Below, piece by piece: positions 31,727 to 40,769 of a DNA stretch of 42,663 bases. Under the pieces are notes generated by a model. That model made no database searches. It saw only the letters and a list, made by a program, of their open reading frames with translations, and was not told the DNA's origin. Source of the stretch: Actinocrinis puniceicyclus (lineage in GTDB: Bacteria > Actinomycetota > Actinomycetes > Streptomycetales > Catenulisporaceae). The DNA is taken from NCBI RefSeq assembly GCF_018283645.1, contig NZ_JAGSXH010000050.1, forward strand, positions 1 to 42,663, given 5' to 3'. How positions within the stretch are numbered: position 1 is the first letter of the stretch; each line of letters starts with the position of its first letter. The position numbers were made by a program, and so were the translations under genes.

Positions 31727-33256
31727 TCAGCGCACGTTCGCCTGGTGGGCCGAGGACGGCGCCGGTTCGCCGCGCTCAGCCGCGGCAGGGCCCTTGTGCG
31801 TCGCCACCTCGTCGCGCCGCGCCGAGGCCGGCCGACCCCCGGTCACCCGCAGCACGTCCAGAGCCATCAGCGCCATCGTCGCCGCGGGGCCGGCGATGGA
31901 CGCGACGGCGGCGGTGGTCAGCGGACCGAGCGGCACCGCGAACACCACGAACATCGTCACCACCCCGAGACACCACGCGAACAACACGGTCTGCTGCCGG
32001 TTCAGCGCGGTCAACGCGGACTGCAGGATGTTCGCCACCAGAAGGAAGAGCGTGCCGAGGGACAGTTCCATCAACAGCACGGCCGACAACCGCACCTTCG
32101 CGCCCATCACGGTGGTCAGCACCCACGGGCCGACCAACCCGCTCGCCACGATCCCCGCGATCCCGGCCGCGACGCAGATCGCCACCAGCGCGGCCGTCGT
32201 GCGGCGCACCTCGGCCATCCGCCCGAGCGCCGCCGCGGCCGTCAGCCTGGGCAGCAGCGGGGCCTGGAGCGGGAAGAGGATCAGCAGCCCGAGCCGGGTC
32301 AGCCCGACCGCCGAGGCGACCGAGATGGCCAGCTTCGAGTCGGTGGTGAGCCGGCCGGTGACCACGAGCGGCATCGCGTACATCAGCACCTGGCCGGCCA
32401 GGACACCGCCGGTGAGCCGGGCCAGCCGCGCCGCCGCCTGGTTCGCGGTCTCGGGCGCGGTGTCCAGCACGGTGTTGTCCAGAGCGCTGCCGTCCGGCGC
32501 GGCGTTGCCCGCAGACGCGTTTTCCGGCGCGGTGTCAACGACCGCCTGGGCCTGGACGGCCTCGGCCGGCGGGGCGTTCGCGGCGGCTGTCTCGGTCGCG
32601 CCGAGCGCATCAGCGTAGGGAATCGGCGCGCGCGCGACGAGTAGTCCGGACACCGCGGCCACCATCGGACCCAGCGCGAAAACCAGTCCCTGGGACCAGG
32701 TGGATCCGAGTGCGAGCGCCGCCAGCACGATGCTCGGCAACAGCCGCGCCAGGCCCTCGACCACCATCGTGATCGCGTAGGAGCGGAACTGCCGGCGCCC
32801 CGAGAGCACCCCGCGCACCAGAAAAGAGGCCCAGATCCCGGCCAGGCCGATCAGCAACTCGGCGAAAACGGCCCAGTCGCCGTACATCCAGTGGTGCGTG
32901 ACGAACGGGCTCGCCGCACACACCAGCGCGAGCGTGCCGACACCGACCCAGGCCGCGTTGCGCACCTGGTGCCGGATCACCTGCGGCTCCGAGTGCCCGA
33001 GCGCCAGCGCCCGGCTCACGGCCCGGGTCATCTCCTGCTCGAAGGCCGCGAACATGCCGGTGCCGATCGCGGCGAGCAGGAAGTAAAGGCCCGGAAGCGG
33101 CGCGACCCGGATCGGCGGCATCGAGTGGTTCACGACGGCGATGAATCCGGATCCGGCGGCCGCGGACAACCCCAGCCCGGTCGCCAGCAGGACGACCGGC
33201 CGGTTCAGCAGGGACGCCAGGCGCGTTCCACGGCCCGGATCGGGTGCGGTATCCAT
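31727..33256 (-). CDS. Polytopic membrane protein, MOP-type flippase (Wzx/MurJ-like)
   Basis: 509 residues with 10-12 hydrophobic segments arranged in two halves, as in polysaccharide or lipid flippases. Between the halves lies a hydrophilic Ala-rich loop of about 65 residues (from ATETAAANAPPAEAVQAQ to ETANQAAARLARL). The second half has NILQSALTALNRQQTVLFAW, typical of this superfamily. The C-terminal 40 residues are polar and cytoplasmic. ATG 33256 is chosen from the onset of similarity-like sequence; the ribosome site is weak. It stands alone, so the substrate (a lipid-linked sugar or similar) is unknown. Confidence 0.72.
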   Translation of the reverse strand: MDTAPDPGRGTRLASLLNRPVVLLATGLGLSAAAGSGFIAVVNHSMPPIRVAPLPGLYFLLAAIGTGMFAAFEQEMTRAVSRALALGHSEPQVIRHQVRNAAWVGVGTLALVCAASPFVTHHWMYGDWAVFAELLIGLAGIWASFLVRGVLSGRRQFRSYAITMVVEGLARLLPSIVLAALALGSTWSQGLVFALGPMVAAVSGLLVARAPIPYADALGATETAAANAPPAEAVQAQAVVDTAPENASAGNAAPDGSALDNTVLDTAPETANQAAARLARLTGGVLAGQVLMYAMPLVVTGRLTTDSKLAISVASAVGLTRLGLLILFPLQAPLLPRLTAAAALGRMAEVRRTTAALVAICVAAGIAGIVASGLVGPWVLTTVMGAKVRLSAVLLMELSLGTLFLLVANILQSALTALNRQQTVLFAWCLGVVTMFVVFAVPLGPLTTAAVASIAGPAATMALMALDVLRVTGGRPASARRDEVATHKGPAAAERGEPAPSSAHQANVR

Positions 33257-33468
33257 GACCCAGGCATGGTAGCGCAGCGGAAGATCACGGCGGCCGGCAC
33301 GCAAGTGCAGCCCCCGTGTGTATTCGAGGGCTGCAAGATCAACGTAGCGCGATCCGCACCGAAGTCCAGGCTCGGCAGGTATCGCTTGCATTGCGATCGC
33401 CGCGCGGGTGACCGTCGCGCGGCCCGCCGCGGTCCCGCGATCCTGTCGTTCTCGCGCGTATTCGCGCG

Positions 33469-33504
33469 ACCCGTCCGTGCACCCGTCCGCGCACCCGTCC
33501 GTGC
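33469..33504. repeat. 12-bp tandem repeat, three copies
   Basis: ACCCGTCCGTGC, ACCCGTCCGCGC and ACCCGTCCGTGC follow each other directly. They lie 32 bp upstream of the dienelactone hydrolase start, in the divergent promoter region shared with the flippase gene. Confidence 0.85.
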
Positions 33505-33536
33505 GGCACGCGGGCCCGGGGTGCAGGATATGCCGC

Positions 33537-34295
33537 ATGAGCGAGAACGATGCATTCCTCTCCGCGACGGTAAGGATCACCGGGCACGGCGGAGCCGAGA
33601 TCGAGGCCTATGCGGCCCTGCTCCAGGACGAGACCGCGCGCGGCGGGGTGGTGGTCATCCATCACCTGCCCGGGTATGACGAGGCGACGAAGGAGATCGT
33701 GCGGCGGTTCGGCCACCTCGGCTACAACGCGGTGATGCCGAACCTGTTCTGGCACGACGCGCCCGGCGCCGCCCCGGACGACGCGGCGGCGGCGGGCCGG
33801 GCCAAGGGCGGGGTGCCGGACGAGCGGCTGGTCGGCGACGTCGCCGGCGCGGCCGAGTATCTTCGTTCACTGCCGAACTCCAACGGCAAGGCCGGCGTCA
33901 TCGGCTTCTGCTCCGGCGGGCGCCAGTCCGTCCTGGCCGCGTGCAGCCTGCCCCTGGACGCGGCGGTGGACTGCTACGGCGCCTTCGTCACCGGTGACCC
34001 GTCCACCATCCAGGGCCACCCGATGCGCCATGTCGCCCCGCTCTACGACAAGCTGCCCGACCTGCACTGCCCGCTGCTCGGGCTGTTCGGCGCGGACGAC
34101 CAGCACCCGTCCGCGGCCGAGGTCGCGGAACTCGAGCAGATCCTGACCAAGCTCGGCAAACCCTTCGAGTTCCACAGCTACCCGGACGCCGGCCACGCCT
34201 TCTTCATGGTCGAGCGGCCCGCGTTCCGGCCCGCGGCGGCGAAGGACGGCTGGGAGCGCATCGGCTCGTTCTTCGGCAAGCACCTGAGCGCTTAG
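33537..34295 (+). CDS. Dienelactone hydrolase family protein
   Basis: 252 residues. The triad is Cys in GVIGFCSGGR, Asp in LFGADDQHPS and His in YPDAGHAFF. The N-terminal VVVIHHLPGYDEATKEIVRRF and NAVMPNLFWHDAP are also typical of the family. It hydrolyses lactones or esters of small molecules in the cytoplasm. ATG 33537 has AGGA 8 bases upstream. The neighbouring small gene follows after 9 bp and may be co-transcribed. The physiological substrate is not evident. Confidence 0.88.
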   Translation: MSENDAFLSATVRITGHGGAEIEAYAALLQDETARGGVVVIHHLPGYDEATKEIVRRFGHLGYNAVMPNLFWHDAPGAAPDDAAAAGRAKGGVPDERLVGDVAGAAEYLRSLPNSNGKAGVIGFCSGGRQSVLAACSLPLDAAVDCYGAFVTGDPSTIQGHPMRHVAPLYDKLPDLHCPLLGLFGADDQHPSAAEVAELEQILTKLGKPFEFHSYPDAGHAFFMVERPAFRPAAAKDGWERIGSFFGKHLSA

Positions 34296-34304
34296 GGGGC
34301 GTCT

Positions 34305-34565
34305 ATGTGCACTTACATCACCGCCAAGGTCGACACCGAGGGCAGCGGCAAAGGCGCCGAGGGCTGGTTTCCTCTGACGCAGACCACCGTCTACTTCGAC
34401 CACCCCGTGCACGCGGCCGCCGAGCACACGCTCAACATCGACTTCCGCAACCCGGGCCGCGGCGCCGGCGCGCGCGTGGCGGTGGAGTTGACCGCGGAAA
34501 CCGCGCGGGCGCTGGCGAAGGCGATCATGGAAACGCTCGACGCCGTCCCGCAGGACCTCACTTAG
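34305..34565 (+). CDS. Small conserved actinobacterial protein (DUF6295-like)
   Basis: 86 residues, starting MCTYITAKVDTEGSGKGA and containing VYFDHPVHAAAEHTLNIDFRN and VAVELTAETARALAKAI. I recall this as a small conserved family of unknown function in actinomycetes (DUF6295, from memory). AGGGGG stands 6 bases before the ATG. It lies 9 bp after the dienelactone hydrolase gene and is probably in the same transcript. No catalytic motif is apparent. Confidence 0.75.
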   Translation: MCTYITAKVDTEGSGKGAEGWFPLTQTTVYFDHPVHAAAEHTLNIDFRNPGRGAGARVAVELTAETARALAKAIMETLDAVPQDLT

Positions 34566-34610
34566 CGCCCGGCTGACATCGCCGGCCGCCGGCCGGATGC
34601 GGCGGGTACC

Positions 34611-35396
34611 TCACCCGTCCATCTGGCCGGTCAGCGAAACGTTGCCGTTGTGCGGGCTCACCTGCCCGCCGATCACGATGTTCTTCGGGTCCGGCTTCGG
34701 GCTGGCGAACAGCAGGTGCGAGATCTGCAGGTTCGTGTACTCCGGCCGCGGCACGTGGTTCATGATCTTCAGGGCCTGGTCCTGGCCCGCCGACTCCACG
34801 TCGAAAAGGCCGTAGCCCAGCGCGCGCCCGATCCCGGAGCGCCGGTAGGCCATGTCCGTCAGCCGCGAGACCGGCATCGAGCGCACCGTCGTGCTGATGA
34901 TGCCCTCGATGACCACGATCCGCTTGTTGGTCAACACGAAGAAGCGGTCCGCCCACTCGCCGATCTGCAGCGCGGCCCAGCCGAGCACGACCAGCAGCAC
35001 GATCAGCAGCATCCCGCCGACGCCGAAGAGCTTGTTCTGCACCAGCCAGGCGATCCCGTAGGCGAGCGCGCCGACGATCACCGCCGCCAGCAACTGCGCG
35101 CGCGCGTCGGCCTTGCGCAGCGCCATCGCCTTGCGGATGTCCCAGACCGTGGCGAGCGCCCACAGCACCCAAAGTCCCCACAGCAGCCAGGCCACGTTCA
35201 GTGCGCTGCCGGTCCTGACCGGCTGCGAGACGTTGACCGCGATCGTGACGAACACGCCGACGACGGCGAGCGCCACCGGCTGGATCAGCGAGGCCCAGTG
35301 GAAGCGGGTGTGGATCACGACCTTCTCGTCGGGGTCGAGGAACTTCCTTATGTGCCCCGGTGCCTGGCTGGACGCGATCGACGGGAACATGGTCAT
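34611..35396 (-). CDS. Membrane protein with bacterial PH domain
   Basis: 261 residues. Four hydrophobic segments lie between about residues 35 and 145. The PH-like domain follows (DRFFVLTNKRIVVIEGIIST, MPVSRLTDMAYRRSGIGRALGYG). The N-terminal KFLDPDEKVVIHTRFHWASL resembles YdbS/YdbT-type proteins. The molecular role of this family is not well known; membrane or envelope functions are assumed. The small membrane-protein gene ends 6 bp before its ATG, so the two are likely co-transcribed. Confidence 0.82.
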   Translation of the reverse strand: MTMFPSIASSQAPGHIRKFLDPDEKVVIHTRFHWASLIQPVALAVVGVFVTIAVNVSQPVRTGSALNVAWLLWGLWVLWALATVWDIRKAMALRKADARAQLLAAVIVGALAYGIAWLVQNKLFGVGGMLLIVLLVVLGWAALQIGEWADRFFVLTNKRIVVIEGIISTTVRSMPVSRLTDMAYRRSGIGRALGYGLFDVESAGQDQALKIMNHVPRPEYTNLQISHLLFASPKPDPKNIVIGGQVSPHNGNVSLTGQMDG

Positions 35397-35402
35397 CGGC
35401 GG

Positions 35403-35573
35403 CTAGTGGACGTTGCTGTGGAAGCTGACGATGTTGCCGATCGAGTGGAAGAAGTTCGACACGAACACGAACACGTCCTTGACGAATCCGGCTGTGGTGT
35501 TCGGATCATGCACTATCCAGAACACGACGAACAGAACGAGGCCCCATTGGATGGCCGGCTTGGCCTTCGGCAT
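35403..35573 (-). CDS. Small membrane protein, 56 residues
   Basis: The peptide starts MPKAKPAIQWGLVLFVVFWI and has one clear membrane segment; a second, amphipathic stretch (VFVFVSNFFHSIGNIVSF) ends the protein. No family function is known to me. ATG 35573 is the only sensible start; a GGGGAAGGG purine run lies about 11-12 bases upstream. It directly precedes the PH-domain gene. The 387-bp gap 35574-35960 upstream of it is shared with the transhydrogenase operon and holds a 13-bp inverted repeat ACGTG-TAG-CACGT (35659-35671), but I see no clear promoter boxes or gene in it. Confidence 0.65.
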   Translation of the reverse strand: MPKAKPAIQWGLVLFVVFWIVHDPNTTAGFVKDVFVFVSNFFHSIGNIVSFHSNVH

Positions 35574-35960
35574 GACGATCGCGACCCTTCCCCTCCGAAC
35601 GCGACACCGACGCATCGACCTGACCGGCCCGCGTGGGTCAGACCGCTGACGACGGACCACGTGTAGCACGTAAGTCCCTGACCGGTACCAGCGTAGCCTG
35701 ATCCGCTTCGCTCCGGCTGACTTCAATAGGGGTACCCGGCGCGGCGGGGGCCGGAAACCGGGACGGCGCAACGTGATCGGGGTCGCGGACCGTCCGGCTC
35801 CGGGCTCGCGGTGCTTCGGCAGTCGGTTCGCGCGCCCCGCGTGCGCCCCCGGGCGACCGCGCCGGACGCCCGGCGGCGCCGCGGTCAAGGACCGGACGCC
35901 GGTGATATTGGTGTCGCCGGTTACTTCCCCACGGTGCTACCGCCAGGTACGGTGCACGCC

Positions 35961-37229
35961 ATGCGTATCGGAGTGCTGTCGGAAACCAGACCGGGCGAAC
36001 GCCGGGTGGCGCTGCCGCCCGAGGCGGTGTCGGCGCTGTGCGCCGCACCGGACACGACGGTGACCGTCCAGTCTGGCGCGGGCCGCCATCTCTACGCCAC
36101 CGACGACGACTACCGAGCCGCCGGCGCCGAGATCGTCGATTCGGCTCAGCAGCTCGCCTCCGGGTCGGACGTGCTCGCGGTGGTCAACCCGCCGGAACTG
36201 ACGGTGATCGCCGCACTACCCGCCGGCGCGAGTCTGCTCGGTCTGCTCAATCCTTTCCAGGAAGCGCAGGCGATGCTCGCCGCCCGCGATCACGGCGTGA
36301 CGGCATACGCACTCGAACTTGTACCCCGCATCTCCCGAGCGCAGAGCGTCGACGCGCTTTCGTCTCAGGCGCTTGTCGCCGGATATCGCGCCGCGCTGGT
36401 CGGCGCGCAACTGCTGCCGCGCTTCTTCCCTCTGTTCATGACCGCGGCAGGCACCATCCCGCCGGCCCGCGTGCTGGTGCTCGGCGCCGGGGTCGCGGGT
36501 CTTCAGGCCATCGCGACCGCGCGCCGGCTCGGCGCGGTGGTCAGCGGCTACGACGTGCGTTCCGCCGCCGCGGACGAGGTGCGCTCGCTCGGCGCCACCT
36601 TCGTCGAACTGCACCTGGAGACGCAGGAGGGCGCCGGCGGCTACGCCAAGAGCCAGAGCGCTGATTTCGCGGCGCGGCAGCACGCCGCGCTCGCGCCGTA
36701 CGTCGCCGAGTCGGACGTGGTGATCACCACCGCCGCGATTCCCGGCCGCACCGCGCCGCTGCTGGTGACCGAGGAGATGGTCGCGGCGATGCGGCCCGGC
36801 TCCGTCGTGGTGGACCTGGCCGCGCAGAGCGGCGGCAACTGCGCGCTGTCCAAGCCCGGCGAGACCGGCGTCTTCAACGGCGTGTCCGTGTGGGGCGGGG
36901 CGGACGTGCCCTCACAGCTTCCGGTGCACGCGAGCAAGCTGTACGGAGCGAACATCTCGGCGTTCGTCGCGCTGCTGCGCGCCGGGGACATGCAGGACGA
37001 GATCCTGGCCGGCTCCCGGGTCACCGAGGGCGGCCGCTTCGTCCACGAAGCGGTACGCAACGCGCTCGCTCCCGGCGAACCGGAGCCCGAACCGGAGCCC
37101 GAACCGGAGCCCGAACCGGTGCCCGAGCCGGTGCCCGCATCCGATCAGAGCGAACCGGAGCCGGCGGCCCCAGCACCGGAGCAAGCGCAACAACCCGAGC
37201 AGTCAAACCAGTCCACTCAACCGGAGTAG
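35961..37229 (+). CDS. pntAA: NAD(P) transhydrogenase alpha subunit part 1 (NAD-binding domain I)
   Basis: 422 residues. Starts MRIGVLSETRPGERRVALPP; the NAD site is VLGAGVAGLQAIATARRLGA, and the RQD-type loop region (SADFAARQHAALAPYVAES) is present. With the two following genes it forms the proton-translocating transhydrogenase, which couples hydride transfer from NADH to NADP+ to proton entry. The C-terminus carries a repeat-rich tail (EPEPEPEPEPEPEPV, encoded 37081-37130), unlike the compact family end. ATG 35961 is chosen from the family start. Three-gene organisation of pnt is usual in actinomycetes. Confidence 0.93.
   Translation: MRIGVLSETRPGERRVALPPEAVSALCAAPDTTVTVQSGAGRHLYATDDDYRAAGAEIVDSAQQLASGSDVLAVVNPPELTVIAALPAGASLLGLLNPFQEAQAMLAARDHGVTAYALELVPRISRAQSVDALSSQALVAGYRAALVGAQLLPRFFPLFMTAAGTIPPARVLVLGAGVAGLQAIATARRLGAVVSGYDVRSAAADEVRSLGATFVELHLETQEGAGGYAKSQSADFAARQHAALAPYVAESDVVITTAAIPGRTAPLLVTEEMVAAMRPGSVVVDLAAQSGGNCALSKPGETGVFNGVSVWGGADVPSQLPVHASKLYGANISAFVALLRAGDMQDEILAGSRVTEGGRFVHEAVRNALAPGEPEPEPEPEPEPEPVPEPVPASDQSEPEPAAPAPEQAQQPEQSNQSTQPE
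37081..37130. repeat. Glu-Pro repeat at the end of pntAA
   Basis: Repeats of GAGCCCGAACCG (12 bp) encode a poly-EP tail and then VPEP units. In frame; a copy-number change would alter tail length only. A Gln/Pro-rich stretch follows to the stop. Confidence 0.85.
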
Positions 37230-37236
37230 GTGGCGC

Positions 37237-37542
37237 GTGGCGAACCAGATCGGTGGCATGGGTCTGCTGACCATCTTCGTGCTCGCGGTGTTCGTGGGCT
37301 TCGAGGTGGTCTCCAAGGTCTCCTCCACCCTGCACACACCCCTGATGTCCGGGGCGAACGCCATCCACGGCGTCGTCCTGGTAGGCGCCATCCTGATCAC
37401 CGGTGTCTCGTCCGGCCCGGCGCAGATCACCCTCGGGCTGATCGCGATCGTGCTCGGCACGGTGAACATGGTCGGCGGTTTCGTGGTCACGGACCGGATG
37501 CTGCGGATGTTCTCCGCCCGGCGCGGCGAGGAGCGCAGATGA
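37237..37542 (+). CDS. pntAB: NAD(P) transhydrogenase alpha subunit part 2 (membrane domain)
   Basis: 101 residues with three membrane segments (LLTIFVLAVFVGFEVVSKV, SGANAIHGVVLVGAILI, GLIAIVLGTVNMVGGFVVTD). HTPLMSGANAIHG is the family signature. It forms part of the proton channel. GTG 37237 is preceded by a GGAG ribosome site in the end of pntAA, and the stop overlaps the pntB start (ATGA, 37539-37542). Confidence 0.93.
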   Translation: MANQIGGMGLLTIFVLAVFVGFEVVSKVSSTLHTPLMSGANAIHGVVLVGAILITGVSSGPAQITLGLIAIVLGTVNMVGGFVVTDRMLRMFSARRGEERR

Positions 37543-38918
37543 GCACCGGAGCGCAGTTCGGCTACCTGATCGCCGCGATCTGCTTCATCCTCGCGCTGAA
37601 GGGGCTGTCCGCGCCGAAGACCGCCCGCTACGGAAACTGGGCCGGGGCTGCGGGCGCGGTCATCGCGGTGGCCGTCACGCTCAGCGTCGGCCACCTCCAG
37701 CACCTCGGCCTGATCCTCGGCGCGGTCGCGGTCGGCGCGGTGATCGGCGTCCCGGCGGCCACCCGGGTCAAGATGACCGCGATGCCGCAGCTGGTGGCGA
37801 TCTTCAACGGGGTCGGCGGCGGGGCGGCCGCGCTGGTCGCCCTGATCGAGTTCCTCACCGTGGCTTCGCAGTCCTCGAAGATCGCGATGGGCGACCAGGC
37901 GGCCACCGTGTTCACCGTCCTGGTGGGCTCGGTCTCCTTCGCCGGCTCCATGGTCACCTTCGCCAAGCTCCAGGAGCTGATGACCACCCGGCCCGTGGTG
38001 CTGCCCGCCGGCCGCTGGATCTCCGGGGCGGTCTTCGTCGCGGCCGTCGGCCTGGCCGTCGCCGGGCTGCCGGTGCGCTCGACCGGGCTGCTGGTCACGC
38101 TGCTGCTGGTCTCCCTCGGCCTCGGCGTGCTGTTCGTGCTTCCGGTCGGCGGCGCAGACGTGCCGATCGTCATCTCCCTGCTCAACGCGTTCACCGGCCT
38201 GACCGTCGCGGCCTCCGGCTATGTGCTGGGCAATACGCTGCTGATCGTCGCCGGCACCCTGGTCGGCGCGTCAGGCACGATCCTCACCCGGCTGATGGCC
38301 GCCGCGATGGGTCGCCCGTTGACCGGCATCCTGTTCGGCGCGTTCCGGGCGAGCGTCGCCGGCCCGGCCGCGGCGGCGCAGAACCGCCCGGTGCGCTCGG
38401 GCACCCCCGAGGACATCGCCATCCTGCTCGGCTACGCCCGCAAGGTGATCGTCGTCCCGGGTTACGGGCTCGCGGTCGCGCAGGGCCAGCACACCATCCG
38501 GGAACTGGCCGACCTGCTCACGGCGCGTGGGGTCAAGGTCGCGTACGGCATCCATCCGGTGGCCGGTCGCATGCCGGGTCATATGAACGTGCTGCTCGCC
38601 GAGGCGAACGTGCCCTACGAGTCGCTGCTGGAGATGGACGAGGCGAACATGGAGCTCTCCAGCGCGGACGTGGCCTTGGTCGTCGGCGCCAACGACGTGG
38701 TCAACCCGGCTGCGCGCACGAGCCCAGGCGCCCCGATCTACGGCATGCCGATCCTCAACGTCGACAGCGCCGCCGCCGTGGTGTTCTGTAAGCGCTCGCT
38801 GCGCCCGGGCTTCGCCGGCATCGAGAACGAACTGCTCTACGACCCCAAGACGACGCTGCTGTTCGGCGACGCCAAGGAGAGCCTGAGCAAGGTCGTCGCC
38901 GCCGTGAAGGCCCTGTGA
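37539..38918 (+). CDS. pntB: NAD(P) transhydrogenase beta subunit
   Basis: 459 residues. An N-terminal membrane half of 8-9 segments is followed by the NADP-binding domain III (KVIVVPGYGLAVAQGQHT, GIHPVAGRMPGHMNVLLAEA, VALVVGANDVVNPAA). Domain II part IFNGVGGGAAALVALIE is typical. It completes the pntAA-AB-B complex in the cytoplasmic membrane. The ATG overlaps the stop of pntAB. A 15-bp direct repeat overlaps the stop codon (38911-38940), so the gene end shows slippage marks. Confidence 0.95.
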   Translation: MSTGAQFGYLIAAICFILALKGLSAPKTARYGNWAGAAGAVIAVAVTLSVGHLQHLGLILGAVAVGAVIGVPAATRVKMTAMPQLVAIFNGVGGGAAALVALIEFLTVASQSSKIAMGDQAATVFTVLVGSVSFAGSMVTFAKLQELMTTRPVVLPAGRWISGAVFVAAVGLAVAGLPVRSTGLLVTLLLVSLGLGVLFVLPVGGADVPIVISLLNAFTGLTVAASGYVLGNTLLIVAGTLVGASGTILTRLMAAAMGRPLTGILFGAFRASVAGPAAAAQNRPVRSGTPEDIAILLGYARKVIVVPGYGLAVAQGQHTIRELADLLTARGVKVAYGIHPVAGRMPGHMNVLLAEANVPYESLLEMDEANMELSSADVALVVGANDVVNPAARTSPGAPIYGMPILNVDSAAAVVFCKRSLRPGFAGIENELLYDPKTTLLFGDAKESLSKVVAAVKAL

Positions 38919-38940
38919 CCGCAAGCCCTGTGACCGCAAG
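38911..38940. repeat. 15-bp direct repeat across the pntB stop codon
   Basis: CCCTGTGACCGCAAG occurs twice in a row (38911-38925 and 38926-38940); the first copy holds the pntB stop TGA. A third partial copy begins at 38941. A short inverted repeat CCCGG...CCGGG (38941-38959) follows, in the gap to the convergent upp gene, and may act as a weak terminator. Confidence 0.9.
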
Positions 38941-38967
38941 CCCGGTGCCGCGCGCCGGGACCTCCGC

Positions 38968-39606
38968 TTAGACGACGCCGTACAGCCGGTCCCCGGCGTC
39001 CCCGAGACCCGGCACGATGTAGCCGTGCTCGTTGAGATGGTCGTCCACGGCGGCGGTCACGACCGTCACCGGGATCGGGTGTCCGGCCAGCTCCTGGTCG
39101 AGCTTCGCGATGCCCTCCGGCGCGGCGAGCAGGCAGATCGCGGTCACGTCCCGGGCTCCGCGCGCGGCCAGCAGCCGGATCGCCGCGATCAGCGTGCCGC
39201 CCGTCGCCAGCATCGGGTCCAGCACGTAGCACTGCCGGTCGGAGATGTCGTCCGGGAGCCGGGTCGCGTAGGTCGAGGCGACCAGGGTGCCCTCGTCGCG
39301 CACCATGCCGAGGAATCCGACCTCGGCGGTCGGCAGCAGCCGCACCATCCCATCGAGCATGCCGAGGCCGGCCCGCAGGATCGGCACCACCAGCGGTTTC
39401 GGCGCGGCCAGCCGTACACCGCGGGCCGGGGAGACCGGGGTCTGCACCTCCAGCGGCGAGACCCGTACGTCCCGAGTCGCCTCGTAGGCGAGCAGCGTCA
39501 CCAACTCGTCCGAGAGCCGGCGGAACGTCGGGGAGTCGGTGTTGCGGTCGCGCAGCGCGGTCAGCTTGTGGGCGATCAGCGGATGCTCCGCGACGTGGAT
39601 ACGCAT
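38968..39606 (-). CDS. upp: Uracil phosphoribosyltransferase
   Basis: 212 residues, normal length. The PRPP-binding motif is [17 protein letters not shown] and the uracil-binding C-terminus ([18 protein letters not shown]) is present. The N-terminal [20 protein letters not shown] is family-typical. It converts uracil and PRPP to UMP in pyrimidine salvage. ATG 39606. In actinomycetes upp is often near tadA, as here; the genes between are divergent. Confidence 0.95.
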   Translation of the reverse strand: MRIHVAEHPLIAHKLTALRDRNTDSPTFRRLSDELVTLLAYEATRDVRVSPLEVQTPVSPARGVRLAAPKPLVVPILRAGLGMLDGMVRLLPTAEVGFLGMVRDEGTLVASTYATRLPDDISDRQCYVLDPMLATGGTLIAAIRLLAARGARDVTAICLLAAPEGIAKLDQELAGHPIPVTVVTAAVDDHLNEHGYIVPGLGDAGDRLYGVV

Positions 39607-39730
39607 GGGCAGAGTCTATGCGGGCACGCGTTGCACGAACCGTTCGGCGTGCGCACACGTTGGCAGGCCGGATGAGCGGGTAGGACTGAACGGAAGGAAA
39701 CGAGCGAACATGGACGAAGGGGGTTCGGCC

Positions 39731-39970
39731 ATGACCGATCGCCGCCGCGCGGGGGACGATCCGCAGCCGGGCGTCCGGGCGGTGCCGGACGCCTCCGCCG
39801 CCGGTTCCGAAGATCCCGAGGACAGCGAGCCGGAGCGCGAGCGCAGGTTGCGACGCGCGCGCTTCCTCGCCGAACTGGCCGAGGCGCGCGAGCTGCGCAA
39901 GCGGGTCGCGCCGCGCCGTACCCGCGCGGCCGAACTGCACGAGCGGGTGCTCCGTACGTTTCGGTACTGA
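39731..39970 (+). CDS. Small charged conserved protein near upp
   Basis: 79 residues from ATG 39731 (GGGGG 9 bases upstream), or 86 from ATG 39710, whose purine-rich ribosome site is weaker. The N-terminal half is acidic and low in order (AGSEDPEDSEPERERR); the C-terminal half is basic and helical (RRARFLAELAEARELRKRV, RTRAAELHERVLRTFRY). The ending RTFRY and the position beside upp and tadA suggest a conserved actinobacterial small protein, but I know no function. The 193 bp that follow hold no evident gene. Confidence 0.65.
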   Translation: MTDRRRAGDDPQPGVRAVPDASAAGSEDPEDSEPERERRLRRARFLAELAEARELRKRVAPRRTRAAELHERVLRTFRY

Positions 39971-40163
39971 TCCGCTCGGCTGATCCGCCGCGGCGATCCT
40001 GGCGGCCGCCCGGCGCGGCGCGCCGATCCGACCCTTCCAGCCGCTGCCGATGTGCGTCGCTTTCTGTCACGATGCGAGTGCGGGCATTGTCCGTGACGGA
40101 TGCGAGTACGGCGCCGGTTCCTGAGGCGCTGTTCCTGGTATGCGACAGCTGGAGAGGACGGCC

Positions 40164-40703
40164 ATGGCGCCGCAGGCGGACTACTTGGAGTTCGACGACT
40201 CGCTCGTCGACTTCGCCGTGGCCGCCTACCAGGAGGACGGGCACTGGGACGCGGTCGGGTTACCGCCGCACGTGGCCGAGTCCCTCGACGCTTTTCTCTC
40301 CGCCCTGCATCAGCAGGTCTCCGAGGGCCCCACCATCGGGCTGGTGGGCCTCGGGGACGAGTATTTCGTCGCGGCCAGGCCGGTCGGCGCGCGGGTGCTG
40401 CTGTTCCTGTCCGATGTGGCCGCGGCCGTGGACGACCGAATCGCGGGCGACGTGCTCGACCGGGTTGATCCCGGCGCCGACCCGCGGGAGTTGGCCGACG
40501 GGCCGATCGGCGACCAGGACATGTTCGCCGACCTCGGTCTCGACCCGCTGGAGCTGGCGTTCGTGTGCGAACGGCTGCAGCGGGAACCGGAGTTCGGGCT
40601 GGGCGAGGCGGTCGGCGGCATCGCATCCAGGCTCGGCTTCGGCGAGCAGTTCGCCCACGCCGCGCGGCGGGACGAACAGGCCGACCAGTGGCTGGATGGT
40701 TGA
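40164..40703 (+). CDS. tRNA adenosine deaminase-associated protein, copy 1
   Basis: 179 residues, no catalytic motif. The pattern VGLGDEYFVAARPVGARVLLFLSDVAAAVD, then PIGDQDMFADLGLDPLELAFVCERL, runs parallel to the next gene (WFAVVRL, LFVSDAAAVSRSAYADLLL, AGDADLLADFGVRAATLTRLC). I therefore read the pair as paralogues of the tadA-associated family of actinobacteria (TIGR03941-type, from memory). Function is unknown beyond conserved linkage to tadA. ATG 40164 has GGAGAGG upstream. It carries a TTA codon at 40260-40262. Confidence 0.65.
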   Translation: MAPQADYLEFDDSLVDFAVAAYQEDGHWDAVGLPPHVAESLDAFLSALHQQVSEGPTIGLVGLGDEYFVAARPVGARVLLFLSDVAAAVDDRIAGDVLDRVDPGADPRELADGPIGDQDMFADLGLDPLELAFVCERLQREPEFGLGEAVGGIASRLGFGEQFAHAARRDEQADQWLDG

Positions 40704-40769
40704 GTGGTGCATCGGCCGCGCGGACCGGTCTCCCGCGCGGCCCGAGATCGAGGGGAGAGTGTGCTCGCC

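Noticed and set aside
34566-34610. Terminator between the DUF6295-like and PH-domain genes
   Set aside because: GCCGGC-type dyads overlap there but no single clean stem or T run stands out in this GC-rich stretch.
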